A stretch of 64,000 nt of DNA from Brevundimonas sp. SL130 (GCF_026625805.1 NZ_CP113064.1:62001-126000), one strand, 5' to 3'. Positions 16,658-26,739 are shown, counted from the stretch's first letter. Translations and numbers: made by a program. Notes: generated by a model from the letters alone, not told the origin.

Positions 16658-17125
16658 CTAGCCTTCGACGGGTCGGAACCTCAGGGCGGCGATGCGGTCT
16701 TCGGGGTCGAACAGGATCATCCACTCGGTCACCTTGTTGTCGAAGGTGATGCGGAACAGCTGGGCGTCGCCCTCGGCCTTCTGGAACTCGACCGTGCGCA
16801 CGGCGCCGAAGCTCTTGATCAGGGGGCTGATCTCGGGCGACAGCTGGCGCATCCGGGTCGCCAGATCGGGGGTGAAGACCGAATAGTCGAAGCCCGCGCC
16901 CTGAACCGCCGCGATCACGCTGCGCAGGGCCGCCTCGGCCCGGGCGATGTCCGGCGCCTGGCCCTCCACCGATGCGGGGGCCGGAGCGGGCGCAGGGGCA
17001 GGGGTTGCGAAGGCGTTGGGCACCGAGCCCGCCGAGGCCTGGGCCAGGGCCGCCGAGGGCGCCGCAAAGAGGGGCGCCGCAAACAGGGCGGCGGCGAGAA
17101 CCGTCTTGATCAGTTGGGTCTTCAT
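16658..17125 (-). CDS. Exported protein of unknown function
   Basis: The 155-residue protein has a Sec signal peptide (MKTQLIKTVLAAALFAAPLF, cleavage probably after AALA), a Pro/Ala linker (ATPAPAPAPAPAS), and a compact domain with RAEAALRSVIAAVQGAGFDY, FTPDLATRMRQLSPEI, FQKAEGDAQLFRITFDN and WMILFDPEDRIAALRF. The end resembles small SnoaL/DUF3887-like cystatin-type domains, where a helix packs on a sheet, but I cannot assign a family. It lies 13 bases downstream of ubiB on the same strand and may be cotranscribed. Confidence 0.7.
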   Translation of the reverse strand: MKTQLIKTVLAAALFAAPLFAAPSAALAQASAGSVPNAFATPAPAPAPAPASVEGQAPDIARAEAALRSVIAAVQGAGFDYSVFTPDLATRMRQLSPEISPLIKSFGAVRTVEFQKAEGDAQLFRITFDNKVTEWMILFDPEDRIAALRFRPVEG

Positions 17126-17138
17126 GCGAAGCCTCCGG

Positions 17139-18716
17139 TCAGTGCAGATAGGGCCAGATCGACAGACCCAGGGCCGTCAGGGCCGCGACCACCGCGACCG
17201 TGATTGAAGCCGTCACCCAAGCGGGAGTTCCCGACTTTTCGATGACCACCGTCGCCGGACGCGGCGGGTCCTGCACCAGACGCGAAATGGCCCGCGCCGC
17301 CGCGATCATCTCGTTCAGGGCGTCGCGCGCCTGGGCCTGGGGCCCCAGCTCGCGACGGATCCAGCGTTCGACCACCGGCTGGGCGGCCTTCCACAGGTCG
17401 TGGTCGGGTTGAAGGCGACGCGCCACCCCCTCGACCGAGACCATCGTCTTCTGAAGCAGGATCAGCTCGGGCCTCAACCGCATGTCGAACAGGGCGGTGA
17501 TCTCGAACAGCTGGCCCAGCAGCCGGCCCATCGACACCTGGCTGGCGGCCCGGCCGATCACCGGCTCGCCGACCGCGCGCAGGGCCTGGGCGAAGGTCTC
17601 GACCGAATGATGGGCGGGCACATAGCCGGCTTCGAAATGGACGCGGGCGATCCGGTCATAGTCGCGGCTGATGAAGCCCCACAGGATCTCGGCCAGATAG
17701 CGCCGCTCGGCCGGACCCAGCCGCCCGACGATGCCGAAGTCGATGGCGGTCAGATGGGCCGGGGCGCTGGCGAACAGATTGCCCTCGTGCAGGTCGGCGT
17801 GGAACACCCCGTGGTCCAGGGCCTGGACCAGGAAGGCGCGCACCACATTGTCGGCCAGCAGATCGACATCCAGACCCGGCAGGTCCGCCAGGGCCGGATC
17901 GGTCATGGGCACGCCCTTGGCCCACTCCAGCGTCAGCACCCGCTTGCCCACCCCATCCCAGATGACGGCGGGGGCGGACATATAGCCGTCCTTGGCCAGG
18001 ACGTCGGCCATCTCGCTGGCGGCGGCCGCCTCCAGCCGCATGTCCAGCTCCAGATCCATGGAGTTGGCGATGGTCTCGACGAAGGCCTGGGGTTCCAGCC
18101 GGCGCGACAGGGGAACCAGCCGGTACACCAGGGCGGCGCCCAGCCGCATGGCGTCCAGACCGTCGGCGACCCGGCGCTCGACCCCCGGCCGCAGCACCTT
18201 GACCGCCACGGCCCGACCGTCGGCCAGGGTCGCCCGGTGCGCCTGGGCCAAAGACGCGGCGGCCACCGGCGGCCCCAGGTCGATAAACAGGCTCTCGACC
18301 GGCCGACCCAGCGACTTCTCGATCTCCCGCCGCGCCTCCTCTTCGGAGAAGGGCGGCAGGGCGTCCTTCAACCGGCCCAGGTCGCGCGCGAACTGAATGC
18401 CGAAGATGTCGGCCCGCGTGGCCAAAACCTGGCCCAGCTTGATCGCCACCGGCCCCAGATGTTCGAACGCCTTGCCCAGCCTCTGGCCCGGCCGGCCCTG
18501 ACGCCCGTCGCGACCGGACAGCATCTGCACCGCGCGGGCAAGGGGTCTGGCCCAGACGGGCAGCAGGGGATTGGCCTCGCGCGGGATCAGGGCGTCATGG
18601 CGCGCCAGCACCCACAGCCAGCCCAGCAGGCGCAGAAAGGCCCCCACCGGGTTCTGCACCGCGACCGTGGCGGGCGGCGGCGGGGCCGTGCGGTAGACCC
18701 GGGTCAGATCGCCCAC
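17139..18716 (-). CDS. ubiB: Ubiquinone biosynthesis kinase-like protein UbiB
   Basis: The 525-residue ABC1/ADCK-family atypical kinase is needed for ubiquinone biosynthesis. Seen are the family-specific [20 protein letters not shown] (KxGQ motif), the Ala-rich nucleotide loop in [20 protein letters not shown], the Lys in [10 protein letters not shown], the catalytic [15 protein letters not shown] and metal-binding [10 protein letters not shown]. Two transmembrane helices end the protein ([20 protein letters not shown]). The GTG start at 18714-18716 lies inside ubiE, whose stop is 13 bases further on, so the genes overlap. Such a ubiE-ubiB pair is standard in alphaproteobacteria. Confidence 0.97.
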   Translation of the reverse strand: MGDLTRVYRTAPPPPATVAVQNPVGAFLRLLGWLWVLARHDALIPREANPLLPVWARPLARAVQMLSGRDGRQGRPGQRLGKAFEHLGPVAIKLGQVLATRADIFGIQFARDLGRLKDALPPFSEEEARREIEKSLGRPVESLFIDLGPPVAAASLAQAHRATLADGRAVAVKVLRPGVERRVADGLDAMRLGAALVYRLVPLSRRLEPQAFVETIANSMDLELDMRLEAAAASEMADVLAKDGYMSAPAVIWDGVGKRVLTLEWAKGVPMTDPALADLPGLDVDLLADNVVRAFLVQALDHGVFHADLHEGNLFASAPAHLTAIDFGIVGRLGPAERRYLAEILWGFISRDYDRIARVHFEAGYVPAHHSVETFAQALRAVGEPVIGRAASQVSMGRLLGQLFEITALFDMRLRPELILLQKTMVSVEGVARRLQPDHDLWKAAQPVVERWIRRELGPQAQARDALNEMIAAARAISRLVQDPPRPATVVIEKSGTPAWVTASITVAVVAALTALGLSIWPYLH

Positions 18717-19492
18717 CCGTGATGGATGGCGGCGATCCCGCCCGACAGATTGGTCACCGAGACGCGGCTGAACCCGGCATCCTCGATCAGGGTCTTGAAC
18801 GCCGCCTGGTCGGGGAAGCGGCGGATGCTCTCGACCAGATACTGATAGGAGTCGCGATCCTTGGCCACCCAGCCGCCGATGCGCGGAATGGCGTGGAAGG
18901 ACCAGGCGTCATAGGCCGCGCGGATCGGCCCGGTCGTGGGGCGCGAAAACTCCAGGCACAGGAACCGGCCGCCGGGCTTCAGCACGCGCCGCGCCTCGGC
19001 CAGGGCCTTGTCGATATGGGCCACGTTGCGGATGCCGAAACTGATCGAATAGGCGTCGACCGAGGCGTCCGGCAGGGGCAGGTTCATCGCATCCCCGACC
19101 GACCAGCTCATCTCCGGCTCGCCGCCCTTGTGGACCCCGGCCAGGATCATCTCGGCGTTATAGTCCAGCACGATCACCGAAGCGTCTTCGCCCCCGCGCC
19201 GCTCCTGGGCCGCGCGCGCCATCTTGGCGTAGCGCCGCGCCATGTCGCCGGTGCCGCCGGCCACGTCCAGGATGGTCTCGCCGGGCCGGGGGTTCAGCTT
19301 GGCCGCCGCCGCGTCCTTCCACAGCCGGTGGACGCCGACGCTCATCAGGTCGTTCATCACATCATAGCTGGAGGCGACGGAATCAAAGACCCCGCGCACC
19401 ATCTTGACCTTCTCGCGCGCATCGACGTCGCGGAAGCCGAAGGAGGAACGGTCGCCCGACGAATGCGGGCCATGGGAGGAGGCGTCGGTCAT
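18704..19492 (-). CDS. ubiE: Demethylmenaquinone/ubiquinone methyltransferase UbiE
   Basis: The 262-residue C-methyltransferase acts in ubiquinone synthesis on 2-polyprenyl-6-methoxy-benzoquinol. Features are the UbiE signature [22 protein letters not shown], the SAM-binding [47 protein letters not shown], and the C-terminal [12 protein letters not shown]. The Ser/His-rich first 20 residues are a common alphaproteobacterial extension. The ATG is at 19490-19492. The gene overlaps ubiB by 13 bases and heads this operon, and it is preceded at 19502 by the stop of a codirectional Crp/Fnr-type regulator gene. Confidence 0.97.
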   Translation of the reverse strand: MTDASSHGPHSSGDRSSFGFRDVDAREKVKMVRGVFDSVASSYDVMNDLMSVGVHRLWKDAAAAKLNPRPGETILDVAGGTGDMARRYAKMARAAQERRGGEDASVIVLDYNAEMILAGVHKGGEPEMSWSVGDAMNLPLPDASVDAYSISFGIRNVAHIDKALAEARRVLKPGGRFLCLEFSRPTTGPIRAAYDAWSFHAIPRIGGWVAKDRDSYQYLVESIRRFPDQAAFKTLIEDAGFSRVSVTNLSGGIAAIHHGWAI

Positions 19493-19501
19493 GCGCGCGG
19501 T

Positions 19502-20233
19502 CTAGCGCGTCACAGCCCTTCCGTCACCCTCGGAGCCCGCTTCCGGCTGAGGCAGCTCCAGATCCTTCATCACCTCGCGCATCAGGCCGTAACAGCCGCA
19601 GGAGGCGGCCTCCAGCCCGTCGCGGTCCAGCACCCGGACCCAGCCCCGCCCGCGCTGGATCAGCGTCTTGCCCTCCAGCAGCGTCCCGACCTCGGACACG
19701 GTGGCGCGGCGCACGCCCAGCATGCCGGCGATGTCGGCCTGGGTCAGATCGACGCGGTCGTCCTCGGCCCGGTCGTGCAGCATCAGCAGCCAGCGCGCCA
19801 GCCGCTCGTCCAGCCGGTGCTGGGCGTTGCAGGCGGCGGCCTGCTGCACCTGGGCCATCAGGCCTTCGGTGAAGCGCGACAGGGCCAGGCGCAGGGTCTC
19901 GCTTTCGTCCAGCGCCGCACCGAACGCCTCGGCCGAGCAACAGGCGGCGACGCCGTCGCCCTGGGATATGGCGCGGCTGGCGGCGCGGGCGTTGAACGGT
20001 CCGCAGGTCACGCCGACCAGGCCCTCGCGGCCGATGGCGGCGGTCTCGACCATCTTGTCGTCGGGCAGGACGGTCATCAGCGACACCACCCCCTTGATCG
20101 GGAACCAGACCTGATCGACCGCCTCGCCGGCGTCGTACAACATCTGGCCGCGCGCCACTTCGCGCGTCTCCAGATGGGGCTCGATCCGCTTGCGGTCGGC
20201 GGGCTCAAGGGCCGCGATCCACAGATTGTCCAT
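19502..20233 (-). CDS. Crp/Fnr-family transcriptional regulator
   Basis: The 243-residue regulator has an N-terminal cyclic-nucleotide-binding-like beta barrel (~20-115: [40 protein letters not shown]) and a C-terminal winged helix (~150-215: [20 protein letters not shown]). The FPIKGVVSL and VGREG-like AIGREGLVG segments match the alphaproteobacterial subgroup without a heme or Fe-S site; the Cys residues near the C-terminus (ASCGCYGLM) are unusual and could be redox-active. The ATG at 20231-20233 is chosen over an upstream start that would add 27 residues of unlike composition. It is divergent from the pterin dehydratase gene across 169 bases, a natural place for its operator. Confidence 0.88.
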   Translation of the reverse strand: MDNLWIAALEPADRKRIEPHLETREVARGQMLYDAGEAVDQVWFPIKGVVSLMTVLPDDKMVETAAIGREGLVGVTCGPFNARAASRAISQGDGVAACCSAEAFGAALDESETLRLALSRFTEGLMAQVQQAAACNAQHRLDERLARWLLMLHDRAEDDRVDLTQADIAGMLGVRRATVSEVGTLLEGKTLIQRGRGWVRVLDRDGLEAASCGCYGLMREVMKDLELPQPEAGSEGDGRAVTR

Positions 20234-20402
20234 CCTCGTCTCCTGGGCCACATCCACCGCGCGTCGATCAGGCCAGGGCCCACGGTCGCGCTCAACGGCA
20301 CGCTCAACGCCCAAGCTTGCGCCTGTGTTCCCGACCCTTGCCGCGCGCCTGCGGGCGCCTTACGCCAGGATCAATCGACAGAGATCGGGCAGGAGACGCG
20401 CA

Positions 20403-20714
20403 ATGGACGGCAATATCGGAGCCCGGGCGGCCTGCGCCGCGCTGAACGGCTGGAAGCCGAGCGAGGACGGGCGCGACGCCATCGTCAAGGCCATCCTGTT
20501 CCACGACTTCAGCGCCGCCTTCGCCTTCATGACGCGCGTGGCCATGCAGGCCGAGGCCATGGGCCATCATCCCGAATGGTTCAACGTCTACAATCGCGTG
20601 GAAATCCTGCTGACGACCCACGACGCCGACGGGGTCACCGACCTCGATGTGCAAATGGCCCAGTTCATCGACTCCCTCACCGGCGATCTGACGCCCGGCA
20701 ACGGACACGACTGA
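20403..20714 (+). CDS. phhB: Pterin-4a-carbinolamine dehydratase
   Basis: The 103-residue PCD/DCoH family protein dehydrates 4a-hydroxytetrahydropterin formed by aromatic amino acid hydroxylases. The signature [20 protein letters not shown] is present, together with the upstream [15 protein letters not shown] and the C-terminal [12 protein letters not shown]. The family commonly has length ~95-110. No phenylalanine hydroxylase is in the window, so a general pterin role is possible. The stop shares one base with the SDR start (TGATG), so the two are coupled. Confidence 0.93.
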   Translation: MDGNIGARAACAALNGWKPSEDGRDAIVKAILFHDFSAAFAFMTRVAMQAEAMGHHPEWFNVYNRVEILLTTHDADGVTDLDVQMAQFIDSLTGDLTPGNGHD

Positions 20715-21514
20715 TGACCGCCCCCCACGCCCGCCCCGGCCGCGTCGCCGGCAAGACCGCCCTGATCACCGGCGCCGCCGGCGGCCTGGGCGAGGCCATG
20801 GCCTTCATGATGGCCCGCGAAGGCGCCCGCCTGGCCCTGACCGACATCGACGGCGACCGCGCCGCCGCCCTGGCCGCCCGGATCAACGCCGAAATCCCCG
20901 GCGCCGCCTTCGCCTACGCCCACGACGTGGCCAGCGAAGCCCAGTGGGACCAGGTGATCGCCGCCGCCGTGGCCGACCTGGGCGGCCTGTCGGTCCTGGT
21001 CAACAACGCCGGCGTCGGCGGCCCCCTGGCCTTCGTCGAACAGGACACGGTCGACAACTGGCAGCGTCAGTACGAGATCAATCTGCGCTCGATCATGCTG
21101 GGCGCCAAATACGCCATGCCCCACCTGCGCGCCGCCGCCCCGGCCTCCATCGTCAACATCTCGTCCATCGCCGGCATGGTCGCCGCCCCCGGCATGGGCG
21201 CCTATAACGCCACCAAGGCCGCCGTCTGGATGTACACCAAGACCCTGGCGCTCGAGGCGGCCAAGGCCGACTGGAACGTGCGCTGCAACTCGGTCCATCC
21301 GGTCTTCATCAAGACCCCGATCCTGGACCCCTTCATCGCCATGGCCGGCGGCGACGAGGCCAAGGCCCACGAACGTCTGACCCGCGGCATCCCGCTGAAG
21401 CGGATCGGCGAACCCGACGACGTCGCCTACTGCGTCCTCTACCTCGCCTCCGACGAGTCCAAATTCGTCACCGGCTCCGAGTTCAAGATCGACGGCGGCA
21501 TGACCGCGCAATAG
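20714..21514 (+). CDS. Short-chain dehydrogenase/reductase
   Basis: The 266-residue classical SDR begins at the ATG sharing one base with the phhB stop. NAD(P) binding is by TALITGAAGGLGEAMAFMMA (TGxxxGxG), an Asp in ALTDIDGDRA suggests NAD preference, NNAGVG is present, and the Ser-Tyr-Lys triad appears as NISSIAG ... YNATKAA. The C-terminal block DESKFVTGSEFKIDGGMTAQ is typical of 3-hydroxysteroid/glucose-dehydrogenase-like members. The substrate cannot be told. The stop codon lies inside a 24-bp perfect palindrome that probably terminates transcription. Confidence 0.92.
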   Translation: MTAPHARPGRVAGKTALITGAAGGLGEAMAFMMAREGARLALTDIDGDRAAALAARINAEIPGAAFAYAHDVASEAQWDQVIAAAVADLGGLSVLVNNAGVGGPLAFVEQDTVDNWQRQYEINLRSIMLGAKYAMPHLRAAAPASIVNISSIAGMVAAPGMGAYNATKAAVWMYTKTLALEAAKADWNVRCNSVHPVFIKTPILDPFIAMAGGDEAKAHERLTRGIPLKRIGEPDDVAYCVLYLASDESKFVTGSEFKIDGGMTAQ

Positions 21515-21539
21515 GGCGCGCGCGCCCTATTGCTTTCTT
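21509..21539 (+). terminator. Palindromic terminator overlapping the SDR stop codon
   Basis: A perfect 24-bp palindrome, CAATAGGGCGCG followed by its reverse complement (21509-21532), includes the TAG stop at 21512-21514 and is followed by CTTTCTT. It probably terminates the phhB-SDR transcript. Confidence 0.65.
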
Positions 21540-21543
21540 AGGG

Positions 21544-21573
21544 GGCCTACCGCGCTTCGCGCTGCTTGAGGCC
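21544..21573 (-). repeat. Short palindromic repeat (CAAGYAG/TAGG family), single copy
   Basis: On the minus strand it reads arm GGCCT, core CAAGCAG, hairpin CGCGAAGCGCG, then GTAGGCC. It is the same 30-bp element found three times before truB and once before rpsO, here between the SDR terminator and tRNA-Arg. Confidence 0.8.
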
Positions 21574-21679
21574 GGGGGAGCGCTCGCTTTGCGCGCTCAT
21601 CCGACCGTCTTGCGCTTATTCGGGATTGAGACCGCCCGCCGCTTGCTGTAAGCGGCCTCTTCGGCGTCACGCCGACCAC

Positions 21680-21756
21680 GCACCCGTAGCTCAGCTGGAT
21701 AGAGTACTGCCCTCCGAAGGCAGGGGTCACAGGTTCGAATCCTGTCGGGTGCGCCA
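21680..21756 (+). tRNA. tRNA-Arg (anticodon CCG)
   Basis: The 77-nt cloverleaf has acceptor stem GCACCCG/CGGGTGC, D-arm TAGCTCAGCTGGATAGAGTA, anticodon stem CTGCC/GGCAG with loop CTCCGAA (anticodon CCG, reads CGG), T-arm with GGTTCGAATCC, discriminator G and an encoded CCA. It is the left boundary of an island-like gene set, but no duplicated tRNA 3' end was found on the far side. Confidence 0.97.
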
Positions 21757-22014
21757 CTCTTTTCAAATCGTTACGCCGTTAGATCGACCCGGCAGCCGTG
21801 CGCGGGTCATCACAGGGTCGGCGCCGTGGCGACGATCACACGGCGCGCGGCCAAGCCCAGCCCCAGATGCAGATCATCGGCCGGACCAGTCCGCCGCTTC
21901 TCGCTCTCGTTTCACAACGGCCCGCCGAACGCGAACCGCCCCATTTGCTGCGGCGACCGCGTTTAACATTGGACGCCCCATTAACCCGTGAATCTCCCCT
22001 TACCGACAGCAGTC

Positions 22015-23130
22015 ATGACTCCCTTTAAGCGCGTTGTTATTACAGGCGATGTCTTGCGCCCTGCGGCTGACGGGCATGGCGGATGGTCGAGTGCGACCTG
22101 GCGTAACATCCGCTGGCTATGGTCGATGATTGCGCCCTCGCTGGAGCAATGCGGCTATCCTGTCGCCATGATGGCGTGGGATGAGCGCCTGCTGTCGCCG
22201 AAGGGCGTCGCTTTCGATACGCCGTTATTCTACCGCCGCTGCGGGGTGGAGCTGTCCCTCGCCGGTTGGGGCGAGCTTGCCGTATCGCGTGACTGGCCGC
22301 AAGACGCGCGCCGCATGCTGACCGATCCGCTACAGGATGCGCTGGTGATCGGCTATGAATTGCCTGAATCGACCACGCATGTCCTGGCCGAGGCCGGTAT
22401 TCCCTTTATCGATTTCGCCTTGCATCCGGTGCGTTTTCTGGACGATCTGGTTTTTGCACTTAGAACAAACTTACCAGCCCTGCATGATGTCCTTGTACAG
22501 CATCGTTTGCCGGATGATGTTATTCACCAGCAAGCCGCCTGGATTAAAGCCAAGTCCGCGTGGATGCGCCAGCCCATGCCCCTCCCCCCCGGCACGGTCC
22601 TGATCCTCGGACAGGTGGAACATGATCGGGCGATGCTGCGCGAAGATGGCGGGTTTCACAGCTTGCAGGATCACGCCGGCCGCATTCACCAGCTGTGCTG
22701 CGACTACCCTCTGGTGCTGTTCAAGCCCCATCCGTACGACGCCGCGGGCAGCGCCTCGCAACAGGCGATCCGCCGCTTCGGCTCCATCCAATGGGTCAAG
22801 CCCAGCTTCTATCAGCTGTTGTGCCAACCGGAGCTGGAGCGCGTCGTGGCGCTGAATTCCAGCGGGCTGACGGAAGCGGCGTATTTTGGCGTCGAGGCTG
22901 AAGCCCTGCTGCCGCCCCTCTATGCGTTCGGCGATACGCCGCCGGTCGGCGATGGATCCTCGGGCGCATTGGTGGCGCAAAATCAGGACTGGCTGGGCGT
23001 TCATTTCTGGCGCCGGCTATTCGGCCTGGCGTCCGATCATCCGCCGTCCGTCTCCCACCCGCCCAACCGCATCCGCCGCAGCATGAATGCGGACTGGGGA
23101 TACAGCGCGATCGAAAAGGTCGTCGCATGA
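22015..23130 (+). CDS. Capsule/surface polysaccharide-type glycosyltransferase-like protein
   Basis: The 371-residue protein (ATG at 22015; a GTG at 21988 would add nine residues) begins RVVITGDVLRP, followed by HGGWSSATWRNIRWLWSMIA. The C-terminal half has LVLFKPHPYDAAGS, then IQWVKPSFYQLLCQPELERV and VVALNSSGLTEAAYFGVEAE, a layout seen in capsular polysaccharide KpsC/KpsS-like transferases, where an HPxD-type motif and a Ser-rich loop bind the nucleotide sugar. Family assignment is therefore likely but loose. It is the first of three genes downstream of tRNA-Arg, and its stop overlaps the next start by 4 bases. No signal peptide is seen; it should be cytoplasmic. Confidence 0.65.
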   Translation: MTPFKRVVITGDVLRPAADGHGGWSSATWRNIRWLWSMIAPSLEQCGYPVAMMAWDERLLSPKGVAFDTPLFYRRCGVELSLAGWGELAVSRDWPQDARRMLTDPLQDALVIGYELPESTTHVLAEAGIPFIDFALHPVRFLDDLVFALRTNLPALHDVLVQHRLPDDVIHQQAAWIKAKSAWMRQPMPLPPGTVLILGQVEHDRAMLREDGGFHSLQDHAGRIHQLCCDYPLVLFKPHPYDAAGSASQQAIRRFGSIQWVKPSFYQLLCQPELERVVALNSSGLTEAAYFGVEAEALLPPLYAFGDTPPVGDGSSGALVAQNQDWLGVHFWRRLFGLASDHPPSVSHPPNRIRRSMNADWGYSAIEKVVA

Positions 23131-24104
23131 GCAAGGCCGCAATGCGCGAACTTCCCCAGGATGCGATTGATTCCGCCCTTGCCCTGCTGGGCGAGGACAG
23201 GTTCGCTGAGACGCTACAGCTTCTGAGCCGCGTCGCCGCAGATTTTCCGGCCGAGCCGATTCTGCATATCTTGCAGGGTGTAGCGGCGCAGGCGGGTGGA
23301 CACAGACGCGAGGGGATGGAGCATTTCTGGCGGGCGCTCGCCATTGCCCCGCAAGAAGCCGGGGCGCGCCTGGCGATCGCCGAAGCCACGGTTTCGCAAC
23401 CCACGGCGCCGACCTCCAAGGACTTCTCGCTGGCCAGCGGCGAGCGGCAAATCGCCGGCAAGATCGCCGACATCCGCGCCGATCACCGCGCACGCTATGC
23501 CGCGGTGGCGCGCTGGTTGCGTGAACATATGCCGCCCGCGCGACTGCGCCTGGGGCTCGATGTGTTCTGCGGCAATGGATACGGCAGCCGGATGATCGCC
23601 GACAGGGCGGGCGGGCGCGTGGTCGGCATTGACGGCTCGCCCGAAGCCGTCGCCATGGCCGAACAATATTTCGGCAATCACCGCACGCTCTTCACCCAGG
23701 CGATCTTTCCTTTCACGCTCACGGAACGGCTGTTCGATTTCGCCGTCAGCCTGGAGTCGGTGGAACACGTCGATGATCCGGTGGGCTTTCTACGGCAAAT
23801 CGCGCAGGCCACCGATGGACCGCTCTTCATCTCGGTGCCGCGTGAAGAAACCCTGCCCTATCAGACCAACCGCGATCTATTCGCCCACCACACCCGCCAT
23901 TTCACCCGCGATGAAATTTACGCCGTCCTCGCTGAAATAGGCCGGCCGGTCATTGCCGCCGAATGGGGCCAAACCGTCTATCGGCTGAAAAAGCAAAGAT
24001 TGGACGGCTTGCTGCCGGCGGAAATGATGGGGCTGACTCCCCTGGAGCCCGACAGCCAGTTCCTCATCGCGGTCGCCTGTCCGGCGGGATGGACGTCGCC
24101 ATGA
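23127..24104 (+). CDS. SAM-dependent methyltransferase with N-terminal TPR-like region
   Basis: The 325-residue protein begins at an ATG overlapping the previous stop (ATGA). Residues ~10-90 form TPR-like helices (LLGEDRFAETLQLLSRVAAD, GMEHFWRALAIAPQEAGARL). A class I methyltransferase domain follows: motif I LDVFCGNGYGSRMIAD, GIDGSPEAVAMAEQYF, and DFAVSLESVEHVDDPVGFLR before a His-rich FAHHTRHFTRDEIYAVL. Motif I has FCGNG instead of the usual GCGTG. The context with a polysaccharide-type transferase suggests modification of a surface sugar. The acceptor is unknown. Confidence 0.8.
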   Translation: MSKAAMRELPQDAIDSALALLGEDRFAETLQLLSRVAADFPAEPILHILQGVAAQAGGHRREGMEHFWRALAIAPQEAGARLAIAEATVSQPTAPTSKDFSLASGERQIAGKIADIRADHRARYAAVARWLREHMPPARLRLGLDVFCGNGYGSRMIADRAGGRVVGIDGSPEAVAMAEQYFGNHRTLFTQAIFPFTLTERLFDFAVSLESVEHVDDPVGFLRQIAQATDGPLFISVPREETLPYQTNRDLFAHHTRHFTRDEIYAVLAEIGRPVIAAEWGQTVYRLKKQRLDGLLPAEMMGLTPLEPDSQFLIAVACPAGWTSP

Positions 24105-24297
24105 GCCGGCTCCAGGTCACACCGAAGGACGAACGCCGTCAGGCCGGTTTTTCGGGCGTCGTCCGGCGACTAACCGGTACGGATAGAGAAGCGTGGCCCC
24201 TCAATATCATAGCCACAAACCCAACATTTTAAGATGATCCGCGCCCCAGATTGAGGCGTGACTGTGCGTAACGTACAAAACAGAGAAAAGACTCGCC

Positions 24298-26739
24298 ATG
24301 CATCCTCAAAGCCTGGAGCTCGCCAGAAACACCATCAAAACAAACCGGATCGAATACTTTTCATTCGATATTTTCGACACCTTCCTACTGCGGCGCACCA
24401 GCGCGCCGGACGGGGTGTTCGAGCAAGCGTTCAAGAACGCGCCCATACCGGGCTCGCACCGTCATATGATGGAAAGCTTCGTCCAGCATCGCACGATGGC
24501 GGAGCATAAGGCGCGCCGGAAACGGATGGAGAATAGGCAGCCTCCGGAAGTGACGATTGCAGAGATTTACGCGCATTTTCCGCTACAGGCCTACGGCATG
24601 CTGGAATCGCAGCGGCCGGCGCTTTCTGAAGCCGAATTTCAGGCCGAGCTGGACCTGTGCTTCTGTAATCCCGACATCCATGCATTGCTTCAGGACGCGA
24701 GATCGCAAGGCCTGAAGGTTGGTTTTCTTTCCGATACCTATTGGTCGTCCGACCAGTTGCGCCTCCTGCTAAAACACGCCTGCCCGACGCTTGAATTCGA
24801 CTTCCTCTACGCCTCTTGCGATCACGGATACTCCAAGGCCGATCGTTTATTCGACGTCTACCTGAAGGGCGAAGAGATCGACCCCGCGCATGCGGCGCAT
24901 ATCGGAGACAATGAGGGGGCGGACGTCGCCAAGCCCAGGTCACTCGGTTTGCACGCCGTCTATTATCCGCAGGCGCCCAAGGCTTTCGCCCCCATGTTCA
25001 CGCGCGAAGCCAGCCTGCTCCAGCTCATTCAAGGCCAGTCTGAGGGCGTCGAGAAGCGGCTGGACGGCGGCTTGCGCGTCTTGCGCCGCCAGGCCGCCTC
25101 CGCCTTGAGCCAAGACGCCGGCCTGCCCGCGCTGGTCGGCGCGACCGTTGTCGGCCCGGTGCTGGCCGCCTTCCATCGGTTCATCGAGCAGCGCGCGGCG
25201 CAATTGCGCGGGCCGGACCGGAAGGTGAAGATCTTTTTCCTCGCCCGCGACGGCTATCTTCCCAAGCAATTCTGGGATCAGGCGGGGTTAGACGATGGCG
25301 CCTATCTGGAGATCAACCGCCGCATCGTGCTGATCGGCAATACGGGCGACCTGGAACCGGTGCAGGAGATGTTCCGTCGCCTTGATAAGGTTGATGAAGC
25401 CGGCATCCGTGAGTTCTTCAACACCACAGTGCCTTCCATCAGCAAGTTTTTCCGCAACCAGCCGGGCGGCGTCGTGAGCGGCGAGGCCTTCGCCGAAGCC
25501 CTGCCCCAGCTCATCGGCGGCGACGATTTAGGTCGCGCCGCCGGCGCGCTGCGCAAGCGGCTGCTGGCCTATATTCGCGACCTTGTGCCGGATTTCGACA
25601 ACTGTACGGATATCGTGCTGGCGGATCTCGGTTACAGTGGCACGATTCAGCGCACCTTGCGGGGGCTGTTGGATCAGGAAGGCCTAAGCCATGTCCGCCT
25701 GCATGGCGTCTATATTGGGATTTTCGATCATGCCTTCGTCAATCTGCCGGAGGGCGACAGCGGCGTCGGCCTGATCGACAGCAGTGTGGCGACGCCACTG
25801 GCCATGAGACATATTCTGCGGAATATCTCGCTGTTGGAGCAGTTCTGCTCGGCCCCCACCGGCCCGGTGAAGGACTATCAGGGCAGCGCGCCGGTACGCG
25901 AAGACGATCATAGGCCGCAGGAACAGCTGGCGGTTTGCGAAGACGTGCGTCGCGCCGCTTTGCGCTTTTTCGACCATTACTGCGAGGCCAAGACCGCACA
26001 AGGCCTGGACCCGTTTGAAAATCTTCGACTGTCCCGGCTATGGACAACGGCGATACTGGCGCGACTGCTTTTGTTGCCGACGCAGGAAGAAGTCGCATTA
26101 TTCGGCGGCTTCAATCACCATATGCTCGGCAGCAAAATACATGAGGACATGGTGAACACGGACACCATGGCCCCCTTTGTCGGGGCGCTTTCCTTTGGTC
26201 AGCTCTGCGCGCTGAGCAGTTCCCTGATGTGGTTTGCCGGCAATATGCACAGCCTCTCTCCCATGGCGGGCCATATGTACGCCATGTCGGGCTTTGGACT
26301 GATGCAAGGCGATCTGCTGGCCGATACCGCGCAAAGCCAACTGACGCTCACGCTCATCAAGAATAATGCGCCCAAGCTTATTCCCGCCAGCCTCTCGCTG
26401 ACCACATTCGGTGAGTTGCGGCTTCGCGTACCGGTGCAGCAACAGGATACGGGATCAGTGCTCGCCATACCGCTGGAGCAGCTTGGCGAGCACGGCATGA
26501 TCCGTTCGGTCGTTTTCAATAGCGGCGAAAACAGTAAAAAGGCCATGCTTGGGCAACGGGTCGAGCCGCTCCCGGCGTCAGCAATCCGCAGCCTGCAGGC
26601 GTATTGCGACGGGTACCGCTTTTATAAAACCGGCGAAGATCCGCACCTACTGTTCGATATTCCGCACACTGATGAAGCGGCGTCCATCCTTACGCTGACG
26701 ATCGTCCCCTTGCCGCCCTTGACGGCTCCGGCAGGTTAG
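24298..26739 (+). CDS. Large HAD-superfamily protein of the surface-polysaccharide type (COG5610-like)
   Basis: The 813-residue protein starts with a HAD domain: FSFDIFDTFLLRRTSAPDGV (DxFDT nucleophile loop), LKVGFLSDTYWSSDQL (motif II), KADRLFDVYL, and HIGDNEGADVAKPRSLGLHA (motif III/IV), as in COG5610-type proteins encoded in LPS and capsule clusters. After ~240 residues a second long region follows, containing IFFLARDGYLPKQFWDQAG and IVLADLGYSGTIQRTLRGLL, common to the same family and thought to act on glycans. The last ~200 residues are unassigned. It follows the methyltransferase by 193 non-coding bases. Function is inferred from family context only. Confidence 0.72.
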   Translation: MHPQSLELARNTIKTNRIEYFSFDIFDTFLLRRTSAPDGVFEQAFKNAPIPGSHRHMMESFVQHRTMAEHKARRKRMENRQPPEVTIAEIYAHFPLQAYGMLESQRPALSEAEFQAELDLCFCNPDIHALLQDARSQGLKVGFLSDTYWSSDQLRLLLKHACPTLEFDFLYASCDHGYSKADRLFDVYLKGEEIDPAHAAHIGDNEGADVAKPRSLGLHAVYYPQAPKAFAPMFTREASLLQLIQGQSEGVEKRLDGGLRVLRRQAASALSQDAGLPALVGATVVGPVLAAFHRFIEQRAAQLRGPDRKVKIFFLARDGYLPKQFWDQAGLDDGAYLEINRRIVLIGNTGDLEPVQEMFRRLDKVDEAGIREFFNTTVPSISKFFRNQPGGVVSGEAFAEALPQLIGGDDLGRAAGALRKRLLAYIRDLVPDFDNCTDIVLADLGYSGTIQRTLRGLLDQEGLSHVRLHGVYIGIFDHAFVNLPEGDSGVGLIDSSVATPLAMRHILRNISLLEQFCSAPTGPVKDYQGSAPVREDDHRPQEQLAVCEDVRRAALRFFDHYCEAKTAQGLDPFENLRLSRLWTTAILARLLLLPTQEEVALFGGFNHHMLGSKIHEDMVNTDTMAPFVGALSFGQLCALSSSLMWFAGNMHSLSPMAGHMYAMSGFGLMQGDLLADTAQSQLTLTLIKNNAPKLIPASLSLTTFGELRLRVPVQQQDTGSVLAIPLEQLGEHGMIRSVVFNSGENSKKAMLGQRVEPLPASAIRSLQAYCDGYRFYKTGEDPHLLFDIPHTDEAASILTLTIVPLPPLTAPAG

